Source: Pseudomonas sp. PDM15 (GTDB lineage: Bacteria > Pseudomonadota > Gammaproteobacteria > Pseudomonadales > Pseudomonadaceae). From it: DNA of 64,000 bases. Every line of letters begins with the position of its first letter. Positions within the stretch are counted from its first letter, which is position 1. Shown in pieces: positions 25,830 to 33,760 of this stretch. The stretch covers positions 434,001 through 498,000 of the forward strand of contig NZ_JACVAA010000002.1 of assembly GCF_014851565.1 (NCBI RefSeq), in the 5' to 3' direction. A program made the translations under genes and the position numbers. The notes beneath the pieces are model-generated. The model saw nothing but the letters and a program-made list of their open reading frames with translations, did not search any database and was not told where the DNA came from.

Positions 25830-26482
25830 TGGCCCTGGCAATCTTCGATCTCGACGAGACCCTGATCCACGGCGACTGCGCCTCGCTCTGGGCCCAGCAC
25901 ATGGCCGATATCCAGTGGGTCGACCGCGACTCCTTCGTGCCGCGCGAGCAGGAACTGATGGCCCTCTACTCCCAGGGCAAGCTGGCGATGGAGGACTACA
26001 TGACCTTCACCCTGGGGCCGCTGGTGGGGCGCACACCGGAGGAGGTCGAGTTCGTCGTCGGGCCCTTCGTCGAGGACGTGATCGAGCCGATCATCTTCAG
26101 CGACGCCATGCGCTGCCTGGCCGCCCATCGCGGCGCCGGCGACCGCCTGCTGGTGATCTCCGCCTCGGCGCATTTCCTCGTCAGCGCCATCGCCGAGCGC
26201 CTGGGCATAGAGGAAGTGCTGGCCATCGACTGCGAGCGGCAGCACGGCTGCTACAGCGGCAACACCGTCGGTGTGCTGACCTACCGTGAGGGCAAGGTCA
26301 CCCGCCTGCAGGCCTGGCTGGAGGCGGAGGGCGAAACCCTGGACGGTGCGCACTTCTACTCGGACTCGCGCAACGACCTGCCGCTGCTGCAGCAGGTACC
26401 GCACGCCCATGCGGTCAACCCGGACCCGACCCTGCGCGCCCATGCCGAGCAGGCCGGCTGGGACATCCTCGCCTGGAAATAG
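25829..26482 (+). CDS. HAD-IB family phosphatase
   Basis: 217 residues. HAD motif I IFDLDETLI (Asp nucleophile and acid/base), motif II SASAHFLVSAIA, motif III/IV SDSRNDLPLL. The subfamily IB cap follows motif I (DCASLWAQHM…). This group holds phosphoserine-, histidinol-phosphate- and polar headgroup phosphatases. As last gene of the operon, coupled by TGATG to the ATPase, it may finish breakdown of the imported compound by removing phosphate from a monoester. Corresponds to PA3255 by position. Confidence 0.9.
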   Translation: MALAIFDLDETLIHGDCASLWAQHMADIQWVDRDSFVPREQELMALYSQGKLAMEDYMTFTLGPLVGRTPEEVEFVVGPFVEDVIEPIIFSDAMRCLAAHRGAGDRLLVISASAHFLVSAIAERLGIEEVLAIDCERQHGCYSGNTVGVLTYREGKVTRLQAWLEAEGETLDGAHFYSDSRNDLPLLQQVPHAHAVNPDPTLRAHAEQAGWDILAWK

Positions 26483-26484
26483 GT

Positions 26485-27447
26485 CTAGGTCAGGCTCTCG
26501 TCGAGCAGCAACACCAGCTTGCCGGCCACCTGGTTGCTGGCCAGCGCGGCGAAGGCCGCCTCGGCATCCTTGCGGGCGAAGCTGCGCTCCAGTTGCGGCT
26601 TCAGCCGGCCCTCGGCGAACAGCGGCCAGACATGCAGATGCAGGTCGGCCATCAGCTCGGCCTTGAACTGCTCGTCACGGTTGCGCAGTGTCGAGCCGGT
26701 CAGCTGGATGCGCTTGCCGAGCAGCAGCGCCATGTCCAGCTGCGCCTTGGTGCCGCCCATCAGGCCGATGTTCACCCAGCGCCCATCGCGCGCCAGCAGC
26801 TGCAGGTTGAGCTCGGCGTAGCTGGCGCCCACCGGGTCGAGAATCACGTCGAACGGGCCGAGGTCACGCAAGCTCTCCAGCGCCTCGCCACGAATCGCGC
26901 CGCCTTGGGCGCCCAGGCCCTCGCAATAGGCCAGGCGTTCCGCCGAGCCGACACTGACCCAGCACGGATTGCCGAACGCCTTGCACAGCTGGATCGCCGC
27001 CGAACCCACGCCGCTGGCGCCGGCATGCAGCAGCACCTTCTCGCCAGGCTTGAGCGCGGCCAGCTGGAACAGGTTGAGCCAGGCAGTGGCATATACCTCA
27101 GGCAACGCCGCGGCCTCGGCCAGCGACAGCCCTTCCGGCACCGGCAGCACATGGCGTGCGTCCACCACCACTTCTTCGGCCATGCCACCGCCGGCCAGCA
27201 GCGCGCAAACCCGCTCGCCGACCTGCCACTGGCTGCCGGGACCGACTTCGGCGATCACCCCGGAACACTCCAGGCCGAGGATATCGCTGGCCCCCGGCGG
27301 CGGTGGGTAATGGCCGGCACGCTGCAGCAGATCGGCGCGATTGAGCCCCGCCGCGGCCACTCGAATGCGGACCTGGCCCACATCGCAGACCGGAGAGGCG
27401 CGCTCGGCCCATTCCAACTGCCCCTCGACGCCTTGCAATGCCTTCAT
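26485..27447 (-). CDS. Zinc-independent NAD(P)H:quinone oxidoreductase (MDR family)
   Basis: 320-residue medium-chain dehydrogenase/reductase of the quinone-reductase (QOR) type. AGLNRADLLQRAGHYPPPPGASDILGLECSG matches the QOR/PIG3 N-terminal domain, and the Rossmann fold shows LLHAGASGVGSAAIQLCKAFG. No zinc-ligand cysteines. Start at 27447 has GGAGG five bases upstream. The same open frame continues to 29769 antisense to prc, but that part is a shadow. Convergent with the HAD gene (two-base gap). Corresponds to PA3256. Confidence 0.92.
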   Translation of the reverse strand: MKALQGVEGQLEWAERASPVCDVGQVRIRVAAAGLNRADLLQRAGHYPPPPGASDILGLECSGVIAEVGPGSQWQVGERVCALLAGGGMAEEVVVDARHVLPVPEGLSLAEAAALPEVYATAWLNLFQLAALKPGEKVLLHAGASGVGSAAIQLCKAFGNPCWVSVGSAERLAYCEGLGAQGGAIRGEALESLRDLGPFDVILDPVGASYAELNLQLLARDGRWVNIGLMGGTKAQLDMALLLGKRIQLTGSTLRNRDEQFKAELMADLHLHVWPLFAEGRLKPQLERSFARKDAEAAFAALASNQVAGKLVLLLDESLT

Positions 27448-27600
27448 GCTGCCTCCATAGTGAGTGAGACCCCGGCATAGACAGCACGCGGCTTTGCGCC
27501 TGATGCCGGGCTTTTGCATTTTGCCGCCGGGATAGATGGAACCCGGCGCTCTACCAGACGGCCTAATATGCGTTATCACCTGCCTTCGCGTCGAACCAAC

Positions 27601-29679
27601 ATGCAGCGTTTCCTTCCCGCAACAGCCCTGGCCTTGCTTCTCGGTCTGCACGCCCTGCCCGCCGCCGCCAAGGCCGCCGCGGAGAACTGGGCCTACCTGC
27701 AACCGGACCGCGAGCAGGTAATCGCCAGCCTCAACGTGGTCGAACTGCTCAAGCGCCATCACTACAACAAGCCGCCGCTCAACGACGAGCGCTCGGCGAA
27801 GATCTACGACGGCTACCTGAAGATGCTCGACCCCGCGCGCAGCTACTTCACCGCCGCCGACATCGCCCAGTTCAACCGCTGGCAGGGCAAGTTCGACGAC
27901 CTGCTCAAGAGCGGCGATCTGGAGCCCGGCTTCATCATCTACCGCACCTACCTGCAGCGCGCCGAGGAACGCCTCGACCATGCCCAGGCCCTGCTCGAAG
28001 CCGGCGTCGACAAGTTCGACTTCAGCGTCGACGAGAGCCTGTTGGTGGACCGCGAGAAGGCGCCCTGGGCCAAGGACAAGGCGGAGCTGGACGACCTCTG
28101 GCGCAAGCGTGTGAAGGACGAGGTCCTCCGCCTGAAGATCGCCGGCAAGGAGCCCAAGGACATCCAGGAACTGCTGCTCAAGCGCTACAAGAACCAGCGC
28201 AAGCGTCTCGAGCAGACCCGTGGCGAAGACGTGTTCCAGGCCTACATCAACGCCTTCGCGCAGACCTACGACCCGCACACCAACTATCTCTCCCCGGATA
28301 ACGCGGAGAACTTCGACATCAACATGAGCCTGTCGCTGGAAGGCATCGGCGCTGTGCTGCAGACCGACAACGAGTATGTGAAGGTCGTGCGCCTGGTACC
28401 GGCCGGCCCGGCCGAGAAGAGCAAGCAGATCGTCCCCGCCGACAAGATCGTCGGCGTCGCCCAGGGCGACAAGGACATGGTCGACGTGATCGGCTGGCGC
28501 CTGGACGAAGTGGTCAAGCTGATCCGCGGGCCCAAGGGCTCCAAGGTGCGCCTGGAAGTCATCCCGGCCAGCAACGCACCAAGCGACCAGACCAGCAAGG
28601 TGGTCACCATCGTGCGCGAGGCGGTCAAGCTGGAAGAACAGGCCGCGCAGAAGTCCGTGCTCAAGCTGCAGCACGAGGGCCGCGAGTACAAGCTCGGGGT
28701 GATCAAGGTTCCGGCCTTCTACCTCGACTTCAAGGCCTACCGTGCCCAGGACCCCAACTACAAGAGCACTACCCGCGACGTGAAGCGTCTGCTGGGCGAG
28801 CTGAAGAAGGACAAGGTCGACGGCGTAGTCATCGACCTGCGCGACAACGGCGGCGGCTCCCTGCAGGAAGCCACCGAGCTGACCGGCCTGTTCATCGACC
28901 AGGGCCCGACCGTGCTGGTACGCAACAGCGACGGCCGCGTCGACGTGCTGGCCGACGAGGAGCCGGGCGTGTTCTACGACGGCCCGCTGGCCGTGCTGGT
29001 GGATCGTCTCTCGGCCTCCGCCTCGGAGATCTTCGCCGGCGCCATGCAGGACTATCACCGCGCGCTGATCCTCGGCGGACAGACCTTCGGCAAGGGCACG
29101 GTGCAGACCATCCAGCCGCTCAACCATGGTGAGCTGAAGCTGACCCTGGCCAAGTTCTACCGCGTTTCCGGGCAGAGCACCCAGCACCAGGGCGTGCTGC
29201 CGGACATCGCCTACCCGGACATCGTCGACACCCAGGAAATCGGCGAGAGCGCCCTGCCCGAGGCCATGCCATGGGACAGCATCAACCCGGCGCTGAAACC
29301 GGACAGCAACCCCTACAAGCCGTTCCTCGCCGAGCTGAAGTCGCGCCACGAATCGCGCACCGCGGGCAACCCGGACTTCGTCTTCACCCGCGAGCGCCTG
29401 GCGCTGGCGCAGAAGCTGATGGCCGAGACCAGCGTCAGCCTCAACGAGCAGGCGCGCCGCACTCAGCACGCCGACATCGAGGCCAAGCAACTGGCGCTGG
29501 AAAACACCAAGCGCAAGGCCAAGGGCGAGGAACTGCTCAAGGAGATCAAGGACGAGGATGAAGACGCCGCCCCGGCCGAGCCCGAGAAGACCAAACCGGA
29601 AGACGACGCCTACCTGACCGAGAGCGGGCGCATCCTGCTCGACTACCTCGGCCTGGAAGCCACTCTGGCCAAGCACTGA
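27601..29679 (+). CDS. prc: Carboxy-terminal processing protease Prc (AlgO)
   Basis: 692-residue periplasmic S41 protease with signal peptide (MQRFLPATALALLLGLHALPAAA). A PDZ domain (about 230-320, DNEYVKVVRLVPAGPAEKS) precedes the protease core. By alignment with E. coli Prc the catalytic pair is Ser473 (in RLSASASEIF) and Lys498 (in FGKGTVQ), with the nucleotide-rich loop DNGGGSLQEA. In P. aeruginosa AlgO/Prc (PA3257) cleaves mutant MucA and so promotes alginate production. Start 27601 aligns with other Pseudomonas Prc; an ATG at 27568 would add 11 residues. Confidence 0.95.
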   Translation: MQRFLPATALALLLGLHALPAAAKAAAENWAYLQPDREQVIASLNVVELLKRHHYNKPPLNDERSAKIYDGYLKMLDPARSYFTAADIAQFNRWQGKFDDLLKSGDLEPGFIIYRTYLQRAEERLDHAQALLEAGVDKFDFSVDESLLVDREKAPWAKDKAELDDLWRKRVKDEVLRLKIAGKEPKDIQELLLKRYKNQRKRLEQTRGEDVFQAYINAFAQTYDPHTNYLSPDNAENFDINMSLSLEGIGAVLQTDNEYVKVVRLVPAGPAEKSKQIVPADKIVGVAQGDKDMVDVIGWRLDEVVKLIRGPKGSKVRLEVIPASNAPSDQTSKVVTIVREAVKLEEQAAQKSVLKLQHEGREYKLGVIKVPAFYLDFKAYRAQDPNYKSTTRDVKRLLGELKKDKVDGVVIDLRDNGGGSLQEATELTGLFIDQGPTVLVRNSDGRVDVLADEEPGVFYDGPLAVLVDRLSASASEIFAGAMQDYHRALILGGQTFGKGTVQTIQPLNHGELKLTLAKFYRVSGQSTQHQGVLPDIAYPDIVDTQEIGESALPEAMPWDSINPALKPDSNPYKPFLAELKSRHESRTAGNPDFVFTRERLALAQKLMAETSVSLNEQARRTQHADIEAKQLALENTKRKAKGEELLKEIKDEDEDAAPAEPEKTKPEDDAYLTESGRILLDYLGLEATLAKH

Positions 29680-29718
29680 CCCAGGCGTAATCAAACAGTC
29701 ATCGTTCTGTCGTGAAAT

Positions 29719-29752
29719 AAGGGGCCGGTAGCGATATCGGCCCTTTTCTTTT
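29719..29752 (+). terminator. Terminator after prc
   Basis: GGGCCG…CGGCCC stem (29722-29727 with 29738-29743) followed by TTTTCTTTT. It separates prc from the EAL-CBS gene. Confidence 0.75.
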
Positions 29753-29774
29753 CCGGCAGACCGAGACACCTCCC

Positions 29775-31535
29775 ATGACCGTCACCGAGCAGTTGAGCGC
29801 GCTGGAATCCATCCTCGCTCACGGCGACCTTCACAGCCTGTTCCAGCCCATCGTCAGCCTGTCCGAGCGACGCATTCTCGGTTACGAGGCGCTGACCCGC
29901 GGCCCTTCCAACAGCTCGCTGCATGCGCCTCTGGCGCTGTTCAGCGTGGCGCGCAATGTCGGCCGCCTGAGCGAGCTCGAACTGCTGGCACGCAAGAGCG
30001 CCTGCCGCCGCTTCCGCGACCAGCAGCTGGGCGGCAAGCTGTTCCTCAATGTGTCCCCGGAGTCGCTGCTGGAGCCCAGCCACCAGCCCGGCCGTACCCT
30101 CAAGCTGCTGCAGGACTTCGGCATCCCGCCGGATCAGGTGGTGATCGAGCTGACCGAGCAGGCGCCGATCGATGACTTCCAGCTGCTCGACACCGCACTG
30201 CACCACTACCGCGCCATGGGCTTCTCCATTGCCCTGGACGATCTCGGAGCCGGCTATTCCAGCCTGCGCCTGTGGTCCGAGCTGCGCCCCGACTACGTGA
30301 AGATCGACCGCCACTTCATCGACGGCATCCACCAGGACGCCGTGAAGCGCGAATTCGTCGATTCCATCCTGAAAATGGCCAAGGCCTCCCGCGCCCAGGT
30401 GATCGCCGAAGGCATTGAGCTGGTGGAAGAGCTGGCGATCCTGATCGAGATGGGCGTCGACCTGGTCCAGGGCTACCTGCTGTGCCGCCCCCAGGAACAA
30501 CCGCCACGCGATGCGCAGAAACTGCTGCCGCGTCTGGAGAGCGTGGCGCCATCTCTGGGTGAAGACAGCGGAGACCTCTCCGCGCTGCTCAACGAGCAGC
30601 CCGCGGTGGCCCAGGACACCGCCATCGCCGTGGTTCTGGAGGCCTTCCGCGCCCAGGCCAATCTCAACTCCCTAGCGGTGCTGGACAGCCAGGAACAGCC
30701 GGTCGGTATCGTCCATCGCCACTCGCTATCCGATGCGCTGCTCAAGCCCTTCGCCACCGACCTGTTCGCGCGCAAACCGATCAGCCGCCTGATGAGCACC
30801 GACTTCCTTGCCGTGGACGTCGGCCAGTCGCTGCAGCAGGTCAGCCGCCTGCTCACCAGCCGTGCGCGCCAGCGCATGGAAGAAGACTTCATCATCACCC
30901 AGCAGGGCCGTTACCGCGGTCTGGGCCGGGTGATCGACGTGCTCAAGCTGATTACCGAGCTGAAGATCCAACAGGCCCGCCACGCCAACCCGCTGACCCT
31001 GTTGCCGGGCAACGTGCCGATTCAGCAGTGCCTCGGCCGCCTGCTGCAGCAAGGCCGCGAGGCGGTGGTGTGCTATGTGGATATCGACAGCTTCAAGCCG
31101 TTCAACGACCTTTACGGCTACGCCCGCGGTGACGAGATATTGCTGTGCCTGGCACAATGCCTAAACGAGAGGGTCGACCCCAGCCGCGACTTCGTCGGCC
31201 ATATCGGTGGCGATGATTTTCTGCTAGTACTCGGCCCGGGCAACTGGCGCGAGCGGCTCAACCAGCTGCTGGAGGATTTCCAGGCCCAGTGCCGACGCTT
31301 CTATCGTGAGGAACACCTGCAGGCCGGCTGCTTCGTCAGCCACAACCGCCAGGGCAAGCGCGAGGAATTCCCCCTGCTATCACTGTCTATCGGTGTGGTG
31401 TATCTGCATCCGCAGAACTGCCCGCAGCTGGATGCCAGCCAGTTGGCCGGCCTGGCCTCGGAAGCCAAGCGTCACGCCAAGGCGGTGCCGGGCTACAGCC
31501 TGCATATCCTCGATACGCTCAGCCTCTCGGCCTGA
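29775..31535 (+). CDS. EAL-CBS-GGDEF(-like) cyclic-di-GMP protein
   Basis: 586 residues, cytoplasmic. Order: EAL domain (about 1-245, intact YEALTRG at 37, LDDLGAGYSSL, and VIAEGIE), a pair of CBS motifs (about 270-400, SLAVLDSQEQPVGIVHRHSL and PISRLMSTDFLAVD), then a GGDEF domain whose signature is GGDDF (478-482). Asp for Glu in this motif makes cyclase activity doubtful, so phosphodiesterase or effector function is more likely. CBS domains usually sense adenylates. The 3' end overlaps the convergent Sel1 gene by 17 bases. Corresponds to PA3258. Confidence 0.92.
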   Translation: MTVTEQLSALESILAHGDLHSLFQPIVSLSERRILGYEALTRGPSNSSLHAPLALFSVARNVGRLSELELLARKSACRRFRDQQLGGKLFLNVSPESLLEPSHQPGRTLKLLQDFGIPPDQVVIELTEQAPIDDFQLLDTALHHYRAMGFSIALDDLGAGYSSLRLWSELRPDYVKIDRHFIDGIHQDAVKREFVDSILKMAKASRAQVIAEGIELVEELAILIEMGVDLVQGYLLCRPQEQPPRDAQKLLPRLESVAPSLGEDSGDLSALLNEQPAVAQDTAIAVVLEAFRAQANLNSLAVLDSQEQPVGIVHRHSLSDALLKPFATDLFARKPISRLMSTDFLAVDVGQSLQQVSRLLTSRARQRMEEDFIITQQGRYRGLGRVIDVLKLITELKIQQARHANPLTLLPGNVPIQQCLGRLLQQGREAVVCYVDIDSFKPFNDLYGYARGDEILLCLAQCLNERVDPSRDFVGHIGGDDFLLVLGPGNWRERLNQLLEDFQAQCRRFYREEHLQAGCFVSHNRQGKREEFPLLSLSIGVVYLHPQNCPQLDASQLAGLASEAKRHAKAVPGYSLHILDTLSLSA

Positions 31536-31998
31536 AGCCCAGCTCTTCGGCGCGCCGGGCATAGCGCTCGGCCTGCAGCGCATCCGCCGCGAGACCGGGG
31601 CCGCCATCTCGATAGAGCTGGGACAGGCGCTGCGCCGCCAGCGGATGGGCAAGCGCGGCGGCTCGCTCCCACCAGCGCGCCGCCTCGACCGCATCCGGAG
31701 CCTGGCGGCTGTCGCCGGTGAGGTATTGCACGCCGAGCTGATAGGCCGCCTTGCCGTCACCACCCTCGGCCGCCAGACGCAGCAGACGCAGGCCCTCCTC
31801 GCGCGCGCCGAAGCCCTGACCGCGAAACAGCAGCAGATGCCCGTAGAAGCTTTGCGCCGGCGTATCACCGAGCGCGGCCATGCGCGCAAACTGGCCCTGC
31901 ATCCAGTTCCAGGCGCGCGGCTGTTGCATCAGCCAGCGCCAGTGGAACAGGCGCCGCGCCACCCAGTAGCCCAGGCGGGCACGCAGGCGCCAGAGCAT
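31519..31998 (-). CDS. Sel1-repeat protein
   Basis: 159 residues with about three Sel1-like TPR units: GDTPAQSFYGHLLLFRGQGF, GGDGKAAYQLGVQYLTGDS and AHPLAAQRLSQLYRDGGPG. Short basic N-terminus with a hydrophobic patch, no clear signal. Likely protein-protein interaction role. ATG overlaps the preceding stop by one base (TGATG); the 3' end overlaps the EAL-CBS gene by 17 bases. Corresponds to PA3259. Confidence 0.85.
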   Translation of the reverse strand: MLWRLRARLGYWVARRLFHWRWLMQQPRAWNWMQGQFARMAALGDTPAQSFYGHLLLFRGQGFGAREEGLRLLRLAAEGGDGKAAYQLGVQYLTGDSRQAPDAVEAARWWERAAALAHPLAAQRLSQLYRDGGPGLAADALQAERYARRAEELGFRPRG

Positions 31999-32363
31999 CA
32001 GGGCTCCTCGGGGTAGCTGAACTCGAAGACCCGCGCCACTTCGGCCGCATGCCAGGAGGCGGCGGCGATGCCGTCGGAGGGGCCGGAGAAACGTCCGAGA
32101 CGGTTCACGCACTCGAAGAAGCCGGTGCGCGGCAGGCGGCTGGCGCCCTGGCTGATCACCAGCGCGCTGCGCAGGGGGCGCTCGGCGCGGGCATCGAGGG
32201 CCGCCAGGTGTTCCAGGGCGGCGGTCAGGGTCTGCATGGCTGGCGTAGGCAGCTGCAGACGCTCGACCAGCGCACGGTAGGTCAGCAGATGGCGCTGACG
32301 ACGCGCATCTTCCAGCTCACCTAGCAGGGCCTGCCAGTGTTGCCGATGGATACGCACACTCAA
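31998..32363 (-). CDS. Conserved hypothetical protein of the small Xre cassette
   Basis: 121 residues. The N-terminal half is helical (QALLGELEDARRQRHLLTYRALVERLQLPTPAMQTLTAALEHL) and looks like a winged-helix or methyltransferase-like helical unit. The C-terminal half has PLRSALVISQGASRLPRTGFFECVNRLG, a pattern shared with bacterial proteins reading 'L..LVV....G.P..GF'. No enzyme motif seen. ATG overlaps the Xre stop (ATGA), and its own TGA overlaps the Sel1 ATG, so three genes are coupled. Function unknown. Corresponds to PA3260. Confidence 0.75.
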   Translation of the reverse strand: MSVRIHRQHWQALLGELEDARRQRHLLTYRALVERLQLPTPAMQTLTAALEHLAALDARAERPLRSALVISQGASRLPRTGFFECVNRLGRFSGPSDGIAAASWHAAEVARVFEFSYPEEP

Positions 32364-32683
32364 GACGACTGCTCCCAGTCGCTCACGCCCAGCACCCGCC
32401 CCAGCGAGCGCAGAATGGCGCCGTCCGGCGCACGCTCACCGGTCTCGAACAGATTCAGATAATGCGGGCTGATGCCCACCGCACGCGCCAGATCGGCCTG
32501 GGACATGCCCTTGGCCTCTCGCAGGCTGGCCAACTGATCGAGCCCGGAGCCGGTTGGCACCGGTGCGGCGCTGGCAACGGATGCGGAGGCCTGGCCGACG
32601 GCCTTGAGCAGGGCCTGATATTCGGCCCAGGGCAGCACGGCGTACTCCGCCTCGCCGTCGCGCGTGATCACTTGCACACTCAT
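32360..32683 (-). CDS. Xre-family helix-turn-helix protein
   Basis: 107 residues. The N-terminal part (MSVQVITRDGEAEYAVLPWAEYQALL) resembles an antitoxin dimerisation strand-helix. A low-complexity Ala/Ser/Pro linker follows, then a C-terminal Xre HTH (GMSQADLARAVGISPHYLNLFETGERAP). Cupin or antitoxin-type Xre regulators look like this. GGAGAG five bases before the ATG. First gene of a coupled trio with 31998-32363 and the Sel1 gene; autoregulation is plausible. Corresponds to PA3261. Confidence 0.82.
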   Translation of the reverse strand: MSVQVITRDGEAEYAVLPWAEYQALLKAVGQASASVASAAPVPTGSGLDQLASLREAKGMSQADLARAVGISPHYLNLFETGERAPDGAILRSLGRVLGVSDWEQSS

Positions 32684-32972
32684 ACAACTCTCCGTGGACC
32701 GCAGTGCCGAAACGCTCGACACCTCCCTTCAGGCGCCTATGTTAAACGCCCGGTTGCCCCAAGAGCGTGACCTATACTGACCCAGCAGACAAGAGTCGGC
32801 GCCGTCGACACAGCGCGAATGCTCGGCAAGTCGCATGCAGTTCATAGCTGGTGCTGATCGTGATAGGCGAGTGGCTTCGAGCAGAGGGGTTCGTCTCGCA
32901 GCGCGGGCAGCTAGATGTGGGATGAGCGCCTGACATCGTGCGAGCGACATTGCGCCAGCACACGCCTAGTCG
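32684..32972. other. Intergenic region without recognised gene
   Basis: 289 bases. Short open frames (for example 32729-32950 on the minus strand) have poor, arginine-rich translations and no start signals, so I do not call them. Minus-strand TTTAACAT at about 32736-32743 could be part of the Xre promoter. I see no tRNA, riboswitch or strong hairpin. The part around 32800-32960 may be decayed coding DNA. Confidence 0.4.
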
Positions 32973-33407
32973 TTACGCCGAGCCTTCTTCGTCCAGCCCC
33001 GGCAATGCCTCGACCCGACGCAGCACCTCGGGCGCCTGTGCATCGCGCCACACTCGATAGGCCTGCAGCTCCGTTTCCCAGGTACGCAGCACCCACGCCA
33101 GCACGGCCAGATCATCCAGCAGGCCGACACCGAGCAGCCAATCCGGCACCATGTCCAGTGGCATCAGGAAATACACCAGCGCGGCGACCACGGCCACCAG
33201 CGCCTGGCTACCGATGGCGCGGTACTCGCCACGCCACCAGGCCGCACACAGCCCCTGCAGCAATTTCAGATCGCCGCGCAGACGAGCGAAACGCGCGCCG
33301 CCCTCGCCCTTGCGGGTCACCGCCAGCAACAAGGCAGGTAGTCGGCCACGGGCCAACACACGCTGCGCCAACCTGAGGTAACGCATGGAATTGAACGGGG
33401 GATTCAT
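32973..33407 (-). CDS. YkvA-like DUF1232 membrane protein
   Basis: 144 residues. The DUF1232 core is ALVYFLMPLDMVPDWLLGVGLLDDLAVLAWVLR, with the conserved P-D-x-x-P-D signature that marks one or two membrane segments. N-terminal part basic and helical (RYLRLAQRVLARGR). Role unknown. GGAG eight bases before the ATG at 33407; an internal ATG at 33386 is possible. A DnaA-box/hairpin element lies directly upstream. Confidence 0.85.
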   Translation of the reverse strand: MNPPFNSMRYLRLAQRVLARGRLPALLLAVTRKGEGGARFARLRGDLKLLQGLCAAWWRGEYRAIGSQALVAVVAALVYFLMPLDMVPDWLLGVGLLDDLAVLAWVLRTWETELQAYRVWRDAQAPEVLRRVEALPGLDEEGSA

Positions 33408-33450
33408 GGCCAATCTCCGCGATGACGCATGCCTGCTGGGCTCCGCCTGG

Positions 33451-33564
33451 TTATCCACCGAAGCTGTGGATAACCCTGTGAACAGTTGTTTGATGACTCG
33501 ATCAAACGCCCGTACCACGGGGCCTCTCCACAGATCGGATGTTTTTTGCTCACGAGCAAAAAAC
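33451..33564. repeat. DnaA-box/hairpin element, copy A
   Basis: Starts with two inverted DnaA-like boxes, TTATCCACC (33451-33459) and TGTGGATAA (33465-33473, a perfect box on the other strand). It ends with a perfect palindrome GTTTTTTGCTC-AC-GAGCAAAAAAC (33541-33564). Aligned without gaps to copy B at 47651, 48 of the first 80 bases are identical by my hand count (21 of the first 22), and GCCC, GGGGCCT and GATG fall at equal or nearly equal offsets. Lies 44 bases upstream of the YkvA-like gene. Nothing else is evident between 33408 and 33718. Confidence 0.7.
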
Positions 33565-33715
33565 AATATAAATCAGCTAGTTACGATACGAGCATTGCTC
33601 ATGAAACACGCAACGGGCCTGGCAAGTCTGGTAACCGGCGCAATGTGCATAACCGTAACACCACAACCGGCGTTACCCTCGTTCAGACCGACAGGTCGCC
33701 TGCCGGTTCGGCAAA

Positions 33716-33745
33716 AGAAAACGCCCCGGCAAGCGGGGCGTTCTC
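33716..33745 (-). terminator. Terminator of the FKBP gene
   Basis: ACGCCCCG-CTTG-CCGGGGCGT hairpin read on the minus strand, followed by TTTTCTTTT. Lies 16 bases past the FKBP stop codon. Confidence 0.88.
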
Positions 33746-33760
33746 TGTAACCGAGGACTG

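Noticed and set aside
27448..29769. Minus-strand frame that extends the quinone reductase antisense to prc
   Set aside because: The reductase begins at 27447 with a good ribosome binding site; the rest is the mirror of prc codons and has no protein pattern.
32729..32963. Two short minus-strand frames (about 60-73 codons)
   Set aside because: Arg/Ser-rich, overlapping each other, no start signals; left as intergenic.
33451..33564. Chromosomal origin (oriC) at the DnaA boxes
   Set aside because: Only one perfect box and one or two weak ones, no dnaA/rpmH/gyrB genes nearby, and a second similar element 14 kb away.
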